From positions 1-27,004 of the forward strand of contig PQAN01000231.1 of NCBI GenBank assembly GCA_003105285.1: a DNA stretch of 27,004 bases. Reading direction: 5' to 3'. Under the pieces are notes generated by a model, which did no database searches, was not told where the DNA came from, and saw only the letters and a list, made by a program, of their open reading frames with translations. Below, piece by piece: positions 7,252 to 14,943 of the stretch. The stretch comes from Methylocystaceae bacterium. GTDB taxonomy: Bacteria; Pseudomonadota; Alphaproteobacteria; Rhizobiales; Beijerinckiaceae. Both the position numbers and the translations under genes were made by a program. Each line of letters opens with the position of its first letter. Position 1 is the stretch's first letter.

Positions 7252-8361
7252 TCAGGTGTGAGCGGCCTGTCGAGCCGGTTGCTCGACCCTTGCCTGACGT
7301 TCTTTGAAATAAGGGATGACGCCCTCCGCGAACTCATAAGCGGATTCGAGCAAGGGGTGGCCTGAAACGAGGAAATGGTTGACGCCGATGGAAAGATATT
7401 CGTGGATCCGTTCGGCGATCTGCTCATAGCTTCCGACCAGAGCGGTCGAGCCGCCTCCCATTCCCACGAGTCCCGTTCCCGCCCAGACGTTCGGATAGAC
7501 CTCGAGAGAGGCGCGGTCTTTCACGCCGCTGTTGAGAGCTTGAACGCGCGACTGGCTGACGGAGTTGCGGGCGCGGATCACTTTCTGCTGTCGCGCGATG
7601 TAGTCGGAGTCGAGGCCGTCGAACAGGCGATCGGCTTCGCGCCACGCTTCGGCGGCGGTTTCGCGGGCGATGACCTGAATCTTGATTCCGAACTCGACCT
7701 CGCGGCCGTGCTTCGCCGCCAGCTCGCTTACAGTCTGCACATGCTCGCGCGCCAGCGGCGGCGTCTCGCCATAGGTGAGATGAACCGATGCGTAGCGCGC
7801 GCCGACTTCGATGCCTCCCGCGGACGAACCGCCGCTGAAGAGCTTCGGCGGAACGCTCAGGCGAGAAGACTCGCCGCCGCCTTCTATGCGATAATATTCA
7901 CCATTGTAGTCGAACGGCGCGCCTTCCCAGGAACGTTGCAGCACGTCGATGAACTCCAGGGTGCGCTCGTAACGCCCCTCCTTGCTCAGCGTGTCGCCGT
8001 AGCCGCGCAATTCTTCTTCGTGGCTGCCGGTCACGATGTTCAACCAGAGCCGATTGTTCGAGATGTTTTGAAAGCTCGCCGCCTGATGAGCGATGACGGT
8101 CGGAAGCGTGTAGCCGGGGCGCACCGCCACGATGAAATTGATCTTGCTCGTCTCGGCTATGAGCGAGGCCGCCGTGATCCACGGATCGTTGCAATAGCGC
8201 CCGACCATGCACAGAACGGATTCGAACCCTAGACGCTCGGCCGCGCGCACGACATCGGTTCGATAGGCATGGGACACGATCCTTTGCTTGTCGGGAGGGG
8301 CGACGAGGTCCTTATTGTCCTGCCCGAGCGGAGTGAACCAATGAAAATGCGCCGTGGTCAT
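7252..8361 (-). CDS. SsuD-like FMN-dependent alkanesulfonate monooxygenase (copy 1)
   Basis: A 369-residue luciferase-like monooxygenase of the SsuD/MsuD type. The ATG at 8361 is chosen because AGGAGA (8368-8373) precedes it and the protein then starts MTTAHFHWFTPL, like other members; an upstream in-frame start at 8415 would add an unrelated tail. Family blocks: GFESVLCMVGRYCNDPW, FIVAVRPGYTLPTV, RLWLNIVTGSHEEEL, FSGGSS, NVWAGTGLV, GSTALVG, and LVSGHPLLESAY. Compared with E. coli SsuD as I remember it, the conserved Cys (C54) is present as Cys57. The Arg/His pair of FGIRLH is changed to Lys227/Gln229, the loop Arg297 is Gly300, and Tyr331 is His335. A sulfur-oxygenase role is likely, but on a substrate other than simple alkanesulfonates. 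It lies between the desulfinase and the DszC-like gene. Confidence 0.85.
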   Translation of the reverse strand: MTTAHFHWFTPLGQDNKDLVAPPDKQRIVSHAYRTDVVRAAERLGFESVLCMVGRYCNDPWITAASLIAETSKINFIVAVRPGYTLPTVIAHQAASFQNISNNRLWLNIVTGSHEEELRGYGDTLSKEGRYERTLEFIDVLQRSWEGAPFDYNGEYYRIEGGGESSRLSVPPKLFSGGSSAGGIEVGARYASVHLTYGETPPLAREHVQTVSELAAKHGREVEFGIKIQVIARETAAEAWREADRLFDGLDSDYIARQQKVIRARNSVSQSRVQALNSGVKDRASLEVYPNVWAGTGLVGMGGGSTALVGSYEQIAERIHEYLSIGVNHFLVSGHPLLESAYEFAEGVIPYFKERQARVEQPARQAAHT

Positions 8362-8448
8362 GAGAGCTCTCCTGTTTATCGCCGTTGACGGATCGTCACG
8401 AGCGGCTCGATCCACGCCGCTCGCCTCCTTATCTCCGCATCTCCGCCT

Positions 8449-9546
8449 TTAGTTCCGCGCTGGCGGCAAGCTCGCGAGCGCTTCGTCGAAAAACTGCGGC
8501 TCGATCCAGCTCCGCACGTCGAAATCCCGTTCGATGTAGCCGTGCTTCAGAAGGAAGTTCTTTTCGATCTCTACGCCCGCGATCGCCTGCTCCGAGAGAT
8601 TGGGAACGAAATCGAAGCCATCGATCGCCTTGGCGAAATCCGCAACGGACGGATAACGCGTCGCCGTTCGATTGAAGATCTCCGCCGCTGCGTATCGATT
8701 TGCATTGATCCAGCGGCCGGCGCGTATCGCGGCGCGCAGCCAAGCGACGACGAGCTCCGGATATCGGTCGGCCAAGTCGGCGCTCACCGTCGTGACCCAG
8801 GGCGTGTTGTTGGCGCGCAAGGTCCAGTCGGGATGGCGGCCGAGATCTTCGATCACTTTGTATTTTCCGCTCCTCTCTAGGAACGAGGTCTTGCCGCCGC
8901 GCGAGAAGATCGCGTCCACTCGACCTTCCGCCAACGCCCGGACTTCGACGCTCTGTTCGGGGTCGGCCTTGGAGAGGCGGATCAGGCGCTCGGCGGGGCT
9001 GCGTGACGGCGGCTCGACGGCGGTGTCGTCATGCTCGATGTCGACGATCTCGACGTCGGCCGGCGAAAGCCCGGCGAGCTTCAATGCGAGCAGAACGCCC
9101 CGCTCGCTCGGCGCGCGCAGAAAGTCGATCTTGCTCTTGTTCAGACCTTTGACGAGACCGATTTTCTTGCCTTTCAGGTCGGCCACGCGAAAGAAGTCCG
9201 AGTCGGCGCGAACGAGGATGTGACCGCCCGAGTCGTTGGCGAAAGTGATGGCGACGAGGCGAGTCTCGGAAATATCGGCGCGCGCCCAGATCGGCGGACT
9301 GTTGCCGCCGTCACGGATCAGGGCGTCGGAGCGATGGCCCACATGCGGCCAGAGCCCTTCGTCATCCGGCGCGGCGCGCAAATAGGAGAGCTTGCCGCCG
9401 GCTCGGTTCACCTCTTCGTCGATCCAGCCGAGATCGAGCGCCACATGCGATGCGACGGGCACCGGACACAAGGAATAGAAGACGTCTTTCTTGGCCGTTC
9501 CGTCGGTCCATTGCCGGACCTGTTGTTCCGAAATCGTGCTGGTCAT
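8449..9546 (-). CDS. DszB-like sulfinate desulfinase (copy 1)
   Basis: A 365-residue protein, the same length as Rhodococcus DszB (2'-hydroxybiphenyl-2-sulfinate desulfinase), which removes sulfite from an aryl sulfinate in the last step of the 4S pathway. It keeps the DszB signature YSxCPVP with Cys27 at the identical residue number, His68 and Arg78-x-Gly-Gly spaced exactly 10 apart as His60 and Arg70 are in DszB, and PP after the GG. The C-terminal blocks FLL and WxxPxF also align. It has a two-lobe periplasmic-binding-protein fold but no signal peptide, which fits a cytoplasmic enzyme and not an ABC binding protein. The ATG at 9546 has GAGGAGA four bases upstream; the open frame extends to 9804 but that stretch translates the hairpin region. 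It is first in the minus-strand set and divergent from the large operon. Substrate unknown. Confidence 0.82.
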   Translation of the reverse strand: MTSTISEQQVRQWTDGTAKKDVFYSLCPVPVASHVALDLGWIDEEVNRAGGKLSYLRAAPDDEGLWPHVGHRSDALIRDGGNSPPIWARADISETRLVAITFANDSGGHILVRADSDFFRVADLKGKKIGLVKGLNKSKIDFLRAPSERGVLLALKLAGLSPADVEIVDIEHDDTAVEPPSRSPAERLIRLSKADPEQSVEVRALAEGRVDAIFSRGGKTSFLERSGKYKVIEDLGRHPDWTLRANNTPWVTTVSADLADRYPELVVAWLRAAIRAGRWINANRYAAAEIFNRTATRYPSVADFAKAIDGFDFVPNLSEQAIAGVEIEKNFLLKHGYIERDFDVRSWIEPQFFDEALASLPPARN

Positions 9547-9569
9547 CGTGTCTCCTCGATCATGTTTCC

Positions 9570-9598
9570 GGCTCGGCGCCGCCTCGCGGCTCCGAGCC
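9570..9598 (-). promoter_or_regulatory. Leader hairpin upstream of the DszB-like gene
   Basis: The arms GGCTCGGCGCCGC (9570-9582) and GCGGCTCCGAGCC (9586-9598) pair at 12 of 13 positions around a CTC loop. It lies 24 bases before the ATG at 9546 and would fold in the 5' leader of the desulfinase mRNA. It could be a repeat element or a leader structure; no riboswitch class is recognised. Confidence 0.45.
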
Positions 9599-9698
9599 GG
9601 CCAGCCTCGCCGGCCGAGCGGGAATATCTCACTATTCCAGTTAGGAAGTGAACGGCTTGGCGGGAGGAGCCTAATCGATGGCGCGTGCGGATCGAACC

Positions 9699-9801
9699 AA
9701 CAAATTATTATAAGCTTTTTGTTTTTTGAGATAAGGGGAGGGGCTGGTCGAGCCCCTCCCCTTATGATAAATCCCGCAAAGTATATCAGAATTAATTTGT
9801 T
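9699..9801. repeat. Nested inverted repeat in the divergent promoter
   Basis: The inner arms ATAAGGGGAGGGGCT (9731-9745) and AGCCCCTCCCCTTAT (9751-9765) are perfect over 15 bp with a 5-base loop. The outer arms AACAAATTA (9699-9707) and TAATTTGTT (9793-9801) are perfect over 9 bp and almost concentric (centres 9748 and 9750). Neither strand has a T-tract directly after the stem, so a terminator is not the obvious reading. It may be an operator, a transcription insulator between divergent promoters, or a tiny mobile-element remnant. Confidence 0.75.
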
Positions 9802-9896
9802 CAAGAGCGACCCTTCTCCTGTTTATGAATGAACGATGAAGACCCGTGCGGCGGCTTGCTCGCATGGGCGCGGACGAGAGAATCGGAGAGGGGTTC

Positions 9897-12449
9897 ATGG
9901 CGGTTTGGGCCGGCGAGAATATTGTGCGTGCGCTGAAGTCGTCCACGGCGTCGACTTCCGCATATCTGGTCGTCGGCGGGCTGGTCGCCGCCACCGTCGC
10001 CCGCGCCGAGCCGGCTGCTTCGCAGCCCGAGTCGCAAGGGCAGGTCGCGGATGTCGTCGTCACCGGCACCCGGCACGAGACCAAGGCGCTCGAGGCGGCC
10101 TCGCCGATTCAGACTTTCAGCCAAACGAAGCTGATCGCCACGGGGCAGCACGATCTGCGTCTGGCGCTCCAGCAGATCGTGCCCTCCTATCTCGCCGCAG
10201 CCAGCAGCGCCGGCACGGCGAAGGCCGTCAAATCGTCGGCGCTCCGCGGGCTCAGCGGCAATGAGGTCCTGGTCCTCGTCGACGGCAAGCGCCGCCACAA
10301 CACCTCGCTCATCAACTCCTTCGGCGGACAGTCGCTCGGCGCCTCGCCGGTCGATATCGGCTATATCCCGATCAGCGCCGTCGACCATGTCGAAATTCTG
10401 TTCGACGGCGCTGCGGCGCAATACGGGTCGGACGCCATCGCCGGCGTCATCAACATCATCTTGAAGAAGAACGGGAGCGGAGGCGCCTTCCACGGCACCG
10501 GCGGCTTCTACAACGGCTATGCGACCGATCAGGGCGGCATCGGCAATCAGGGCGCCACTTACGACTTCGATGTCAACCAGGGCGTCAAGATCGGCGAGGA
10601 TGGCGGTTTCCTGTCCTTGAGCGCACAGGCCAACCACAGGGGCAAGACCAATACGCTCGGACCGTTCCGCGGACAGATTTTGGGCGGCGGCGATCCTGCC
10701 CTCATCGAGCGCTATCGTCAGGTCGGCGAGGCGTTCCCACGCCAGTCGACGCAGGCGTTCCTCTATAATCTGGCGATCCCGTTCGGCGACGCCTTCACCT
10801 TCTATTCGAACAGCACATATGGTCGGCGCACCTCGGACGGCTGGGGCAGTTTCCGCCCGGAGACGAACCAGACTTGGGCGCCCGGCGCGCCTCCCGGGGG
10901 CTATGAGCCCTGGCTGCGCGTCGGAGAAGAGGACTTCCAGTCGGTCGTCGGCCTCAGGGGTGCGGGACTATTCGGCTGGGATTGGGACGCTAGCCTGAGT
11001 TTTGGTCAAAACCAGGCGCAAAATACCGTTTACGACAGCTACAACGCTTCCTACGGGCCGGCGATCGCCGGCAAGTCGACGTTCGACATCGGCAATCAGA
11101 TCGCGCGGGAAGGCATCGCCGCGATCGACTTCAAGCGCCAGTTCGACACGTCCTATTTCCAGGAGCCGTTGCGGGTGGCGACCGGCGTCGAATATCGATG
11201 GAACCAGTTCCAGGTCGGCGCGGGCGAATACCTGTCGTATAACAATGGAGGCTATCAGTATCCGGCCAACTACCCCTACGCGCCCTACCGCAACAGATTC
11301 GGGAGCCCGGGCTCGGCGTTTATGACGGGCTATTCGACGTCCGACGCTCTCTCGCATTCGCGTTCGAATTATGCGGGTTATGTCGACCTCTCGCAGAAGA
11401 TCACTGCTCGATGGGAGGTCAATGGCGCCGGTCGGTTCGAATATTATACCGACTTCGGCGCGACCGCGAGCGGCAAGATCTCGACTCGCTATGAGATCCT
11501 GCCGGAACTGGCGGTGCGCGGCACGGTCAGCAACGGCTTCCGCGCCCCGTCGCTCGCCGAGCAATATTATCAGGCCGGCTCGCTCGGATTCGGTCCCAAT
11601 CCCGTCACGCTGCAACAGCAGCTCAACATCACGCGCAATTCGTCCTCCTATCAGGATCCCGCCGCCCGAGCGGTCGGCGCGCAGAAGCTGAAGCCGGAAG
11701 AATCGCTCAATGTGAGCATCGGCTTCGTCGCCACCCCGTTCGAGAACTTCAGCCTCACGGTCGACGCCTATCAGATCGATATCAAGGATCGCATCTATCT
11801 CTCGACGCCGTTCAATGCGTCGACGACGCCCGCCGTGGCGCAGGCCTTCGCGGCCAATGGTGTGACCAATGTGACGACCGTTTCCTATTTCGCCAATGTC
11901 GGCGACACGAGGACGCGCGGCATCGACGTCAAAGCCGACTATTTCACCGACTTCGGGCCGTACGGAAGCGCCAAATGGACGCTGGCCTATTCGCACAACG
12001 ATCAGTCGCTGCTCAGAGTGGCGCAGCTTCCGGCCAATCTGGCCGCCGCCGGATTGACGCTCTTGTCCCGCGATCGAATCGGCGCTTTGACCAGCGGCTA
12101 TCCCCGCGACGTGGTCAAGGGGACGATCGACTACACCTATGGTCGTTTCTCGGTGCGCATATTGGAGACGTTCTACGGGCGGGCGGTGCTGCCCGACCAG
12201 TTCTACGCCGTGCGCGATCAGATATCGAAGCCGTCCTTCATCACCGACCTCAGCGTCTCGTATGACGTGCTGGACAATCTGAAATTCACCATCGGCGCCG
12301 ACAATCTGTTCAACAAGCTCGCCAACAGCCTCACCCCGGCGGCCATGCTCGCGGCCAATTTCCAGACCTTCAGCCCTCAATACATCAGCAATTCTCCTTA
12401 TGGCACGGCGGGCGGCTTCTATTACGCCCGCGTCGGCTACACGTGGTGA
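9897..12449 (+). CDS. TonB-dependent outer-membrane receptor
   Basis: An 850-residue receptor with a signal peptide (hydrophobic core YLVVGGLVAATVARA, cleavage near Ala37), then a TonB-box-like stretch VADVVVTGTR (about 50-59), a plug domain (about 65-190, with SALRGLSGNEVLVLVDGKR and GSDAIAGVINIILKK), and a 22-strand-type barrel ending in Trp (YYARVGYTW). It energises uptake of a large or scarce ligand through TonB-ExbBD. Usual ligands are iron chelates, but receptors in sulfur-starvation loci are known, and here it leads an operon of sulfur genes, so an organosulfur ligand is likely (inference). The ATG at 9897 has GGAGAGGGG just upstream; GTG 9846 would be an alternative with a 17-residue extension. 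The next gene starts at or within 9 bases of its stop, suggesting coupled translation. Confidence 0.9.
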   Translation: MAVWAGENIVRALKSSTASTSAYLVVGGLVAATVARAEPAASQPESQGQVADVVVTGTRHETKALEAASPIQTFSQTKLIATGQHDLRLALQQIVPSYLAAASSAGTAKAVKSSALRGLSGNEVLVLVDGKRRHNTSLINSFGGQSLGASPVDIGYIPISAVDHVEILFDGAAAQYGSDAIAGVINIILKKNGSGGAFHGTGGFYNGYATDQGGIGNQGATYDFDVNQGVKIGEDGGFLSLSAQANHRGKTNTLGPFRGQILGGGDPALIERYRQVGEAFPRQSTQAFLYNLAIPFGDAFTFYSNSTYGRRTSDGWGSFRPETNQTWAPGAPPGGYEPWLRVGEEDFQSVVGLRGAGLFGWDWDASLSFGQNQAQNTVYDSYNASYGPAIAGKSTFDIGNQIAREGIAAIDFKRQFDTSYFQEPLRVATGVEYRWNQFQVGAGEYLSYNNGGYQYPANYPYAPYRNRFGSPGSAFMTGYSTSDALSHSRSNYAGYVDLSQKITARWEVNGAGRFEYYTDFGATASGKISTRYEILPELAVRGTVSNGFRAPSLAEQYYQAGSLGFGPNPVTLQQQLNITRNSSSYQDPAARAVGAQKLKPEESLNVSIGFVATPFENFSLTVDAYQIDIKDRIYLSTPFNASTTPAVAQAFAANGVTNVTTVSYFANVGDTRTRGIDVKADYFTDFGPYGSAKWTLAYSHNDQSLLRVAQLPANLAAAGLTLLSRDRIGALTSGYPRDVVKGTIDYTYGRFSVRILETFYGRAVLPDQFYAVRDQISKPSFITDLSVSYDVLDNLKFTIGADNLFNKLANSLTPAAMLAANFQTFSPQYISNSPYGTAGGFYYARVGYTW

Positions 12450-12457
12450 GCGAAGAA

Positions 12458-14047
12458 ATGATCTCGCGCCGCGGGCTCATCGGCTACGGATTGGCAGGCG
12501 CCTTCGGCCTCGGCGCCGGACTGCCGGCGAACAGCGCGCCGGCGCCGGACGACGGGCGCACGCTGATCGTCGCTCAGGATCCGGAGCCTCTGACGCTGAC
12601 GAGCGCCGCGTCGATCGACGCGGGCACGTTGGCGGTGTCGGGAAAGATATTCGATCGTCTGTTCGTGCTGGATCTCGACACCAAGCTCACGCCACAGCTC
12701 GCCACATCGGCCGAGTTCAGCGCCGATGGCCTAGCCTTGACGTTGCGTCTGCGGCCCGGCGTCAAATGGCACGACGGCCGACCGTTTGGCTCCGCCGATG
12801 TGGCCTATTCGATCCTCGAAGTGTGGAAGAAGTTTCATGCGCGAGGCTTCCTGTCCTATGCGAATGTCGAGGCGGTCGATGCGCCCGATCCTCTCACCGC
12901 CGTTCTGAGACTGAAGAGACCCGCGCCTTACATCCTCCACAGCCTCGCTCAAGGAGAGTCGCAGGTCGTTCCGAGGCGCCTCTACGAGGGCGCGCCGGTC
13001 CTGACCAATCCCGTCAATCTCGCGCCGATCGGCACCGGTCCGTTTCGCTTCGTGCGCTGGGAGCGCGGCGGCCACATCGAACTCGAGCGCAATCCGGATT
13101 ACTGGGACAGTCCGCGTCCCCATTTCGACAAGGTCCTGTTTCGCTTCCTGCCGGATGGCGCCGCCGTCGTCGCGGCGTTGGAGACGAAGGCGATCCATCT
13201 CGCCAGCGGCTCCAATACTCCCCGCGCCGATCTGGAGCGCTTGAGGAAGAACGCCGCCTTGTCCGTGAAGGTGTTCGGTCCGACGTTCTCGCCCGTCATG
13301 GAAGGATTCGCTTTCAATCTCGATCGGCCCGCGTTGCAGGATGTTCGCGTGCGGCAGGCTTTCGCTCATGCGATCGACCGGAATTTCATTCTGAAAAACA
13401 TCTGGCAGGACGTCGGCACTCTGGCCGACTCGCCGGTCGCTCCACAATTCGTCGATTTTTATACGAGCGATCTGCCGAAATATCCGTTCGATCTGGCGCG
13501 GGCGGAGAGTCTCCTCGAGGAGGCGGGCCTCAAACGCGATGCGAGCGGCGTGCGATTGACGCTCACCGTCGACGTCATGCCGCCCGGAACGAGTCGCGTG
13601 CGCACCGCGCAGTTCATCCGCGGCACGCTGGCGAAAATCGGCGTGAAGCTGGAACTGCGCAGCCAGAGCCTCGGCGAATATCTGCATCGCGTCTTCACGC
13701 GACGCGACTTCGACGCGATCGTCTACGGCACCGGCACGGATATCGATCCGGCGCTCGGCATCCAACGCTTCTATTGGTCGAAGACCTTCCAGCCCGGCGT
13801 TCCTTTCACCAATGCGACGCACTACTGGACCCCGGAAGTGGACCGTCTGCTGGAGACGGCGCAGGTCGAGCTCGATGCGAACAAGCGAAGACAGCTGTAT
13901 TTCGACGTGCAGCGCGCCGTTCAACGCGATCTTCCGTGCATTCCGATCCTGTTCCCGAGCTCGGTCGCGCTCTCGGACAGGCGTCTGATCGATTTCGCGA
14001 CCGTGCGGGCCGACAATTTCGCCAAAGCCAGATTTGCCACGGCGTGA
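12458..14047 (+). CDS. Peptide/nickel-type ABC substrate-binding protein 1 (Tat signal)
   Basis: A 529-residue family 5 extracellular solute-binding protein (DppA/OppA/GsiB type). The N-terminus SRRGLIGYGLAGAFGLGAG is a twin-arginine signal peptide. Family features are LTLTSAASID, ISGKIFDRL-like VSGKIFDRL, LTPQLATS, LRPGVKWHDGRPF, DVAYSI, IGTGPFRFVRWERGGHIELERNPDYW, DVRVRQAFAHAIDR and YPFDLARAESLLEEAG. It delivers ligand to the permeases encoded downstream (18967, 20045). It is closely related to the second binding protein at 17321; stretches such as IGTGPFRFVRWERG are nearly identical in the two. The start is uncertain: ATG 12458 was chosen, but GTG 12446 overlaps the receptor stop by 4 bases (GTGA) and is plausible. 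Ligand unknown; organosulfur compound by context. Confidence 0.88.
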   Translation: MISRRGLIGYGLAGAFGLGAGLPANSAPAPDDGRTLIVAQDPEPLTLTSAASIDAGTLAVSGKIFDRLFVLDLDTKLTPQLATSAEFSADGLALTLRLRPGVKWHDGRPFGSADVAYSILEVWKKFHARGFLSYANVEAVDAPDPLTAVLRLKRPAPYILHSLAQGESQVVPRRLYEGAPVLTNPVNLAPIGTGPFRFVRWERGGHIELERNPDYWDSPRPHFDKVLFRFLPDGAAVVAALETKAIHLASGSNTPRADLERLRKNAALSVKVFGPTFSPVMEGFAFNLDRPALQDVRVRQAFAHAIDRNFILKNIWQDVGTLADSPVAPQFVDFYTSDLPKYPFDLARAESLLEEAGLKRDASGVRLTLTVDVMPPGTSRVRTAQFIRGTLAKIGVKLELRSQSLGEYLHRVFTRRDFDAIVYGTGTDIDPALGIQRFYWSKTFQPGVPFTNATHYWTPEVDRLLETAQVELDANKRRQLYFDVQRAVQRDLPCIPILFPSSVALSDRRLIDFATVRADNFAKARFATA

Positions 14048-14070
14048 CCACCTATCGAAGGAGCAGCATC

Positions 14071-14928
14071 ATGACGACGATCATCTCGGATCTCTCGCCT
14101 CGCACGGCGTCGGCGGTAAAGCTGAATGTGCGCAAACTGTCGCCGCTGATCGGCAGCGAGGTCCATGACGTCGATCTGAAGGCGACGCAGAGCGACGATA
14201 CGATCGCCGCCATTCGCGCCCTGTTGCTCGAGCGCGGCGTCATTTTCTTTCCAGGCCAGCATCTGAGCCCCGAGCAGCATCTTGCTCTGGCCGGCCGCTT
14301 CGGCGTCGTCGATGTGCCGGCCAAGCCGCGTCCGACTTCGCCGCTTCCCGGCATTTCCGTGTTCGACAGCCGCGACGAAGTCTATGGTCGCGTGTCGCGC
14401 TGGCATGCCGATCTCACCTCCAGCGAGACGCCCCAATCCATCGCGGTGTTTCAGCCCATCACGCTGCCGGAGGTCGGTGGAGACACGATCTGGGCGTCGA
14501 CGGAAGCCGCCTATGACCGCCTGTCCGAACCGCTGAAAAAGGCCATCGAAGAGCTCGTCGCCGTTCATGCGCTGACGCCGATCAAAACTTCCGAATGGGG
14601 CAAGGGAAATCTCGGCTTTCATTGGGCCGAGCACCCGGTCGTCCGCGTCCATCCGGAGACCGGGCGCAAATCGCTGTTCGTCAGCCCGCGCTACACGACC
14701 GAAATCCTCGGCCTGCGTCCGCACGAGAGCGCCGCGCTGCTCAAATTGCTCAACGAGCACATCACCCAGCCCGAGCATCAGGTGCGCTACCGCTGGACGG
14801 AAGGAGCGATCGCCTTCTGGGACAACCGCAACACGCTCCATTATGCCGTCGACGACTATGACGACGGGCTGCGTATCGTGCATCGCGTCGGCATCCTCGG
14901 CGATCGTCCGTTCGGCGTGAAGCGATAA
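14071..14928 (+). CDS. TauD/TfdA-family Fe(II)/2-oxoglutarate dioxygenase
   Basis: A 285-residue enzyme of the TauD/TfdA/AtsK family (usual length about 280-300). The iron triad is intact: His112-x-Asp114 in RWHADL and His257 in NTLHYAV. Arg268 (RIVHR) is the conserved 2-oxoglutarate-binding Arg and Arg272 follows. Such enzymes hydroxylate the carbon next to the sulfonate or sulfate group, which then falls apart to sulfite or sulfate and an aldehyde. WDNRNTLHY and ILGDRPFG at the C-terminus are typical of the group. AAGGAG (14058-14063) sits seven bases before the ATG. It lies 23 bp after binding protein 1 and 15 bp before the SsuD-like gene, inside the operon. The substrate (taurine, alkyl sulfate, other sulfonate) cannot be told apart. 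Confidence 0.92.
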   Translation: MTTIISDLSPRTASAVKLNVRKLSPLIGSEVHDVDLKATQSDDTIAAIRALLLERGVIFFPGQHLSPEQHLALAGRFGVVDVPAKPRPTSPLPGISVFDSRDEVYGRVSRWHADLTSSETPQSIAVFQPITLPEVGGDTIWASTEAAYDRLSEPLKKAIEELVAVHALTPIKTSEWGKGNLGFHWAEHPVVRVHPETGRKSLFVSPRYTTEILGLRPHESAALLKLLNEHITQPEHQVRYRWTEGAIAFWDNRNTLHYAVDDYDDGLRIVHRVGILGDRPFGVKR

Positions 14929-14943
14929 GGCGAGCGCGAGATC

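Larger units (their letters stand above)
9547..9896. promoter_or_regulatory. Divergent control region between the desulfinase set and the 11-gene operon
   Basis: A 350-bp spacer without a convincing gene. From left to right it holds a GC hairpin in the desulfinase leader (9570-9598), a dyad CTA-TTCCAGT-TAG (9632-9644) flanked by TTCC/GGAA, and then an AT-rich core (about 9698-9800) carrying a strong nested inverted repeat (9699-9801). Last come the leader and GGAGAGGGG ribosome site of the receptor gene (before the ATG at 9897). Both sulfur gene sets are probably controlled from here. Confidence 0.55.

Noticed and set aside
8449..9546. Reading the desulfinase as an SsuA-type ABC sulfonate-binding protein
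   Set aside because: There is no signal peptide, the length equals DszB, and the Cys27/His/Arg-x-Gly-Gly catalytic set is retained.
10968..12380. 470-residue minus-strand open frame inside the receptor gene
   Set aside because: Antisense shadow of the TonB-dependent receptor, no recognisable domain, typical shadow composition.
12400..14070. Long upstream extension of the TauD-type frame
   Set aside because: The open frame runs back to 12400 only because GC-rich DNA lacks stops; that part overlaps binding protein 1 in another frame. The true start is ATG 14071 with AAGGAG upstream.
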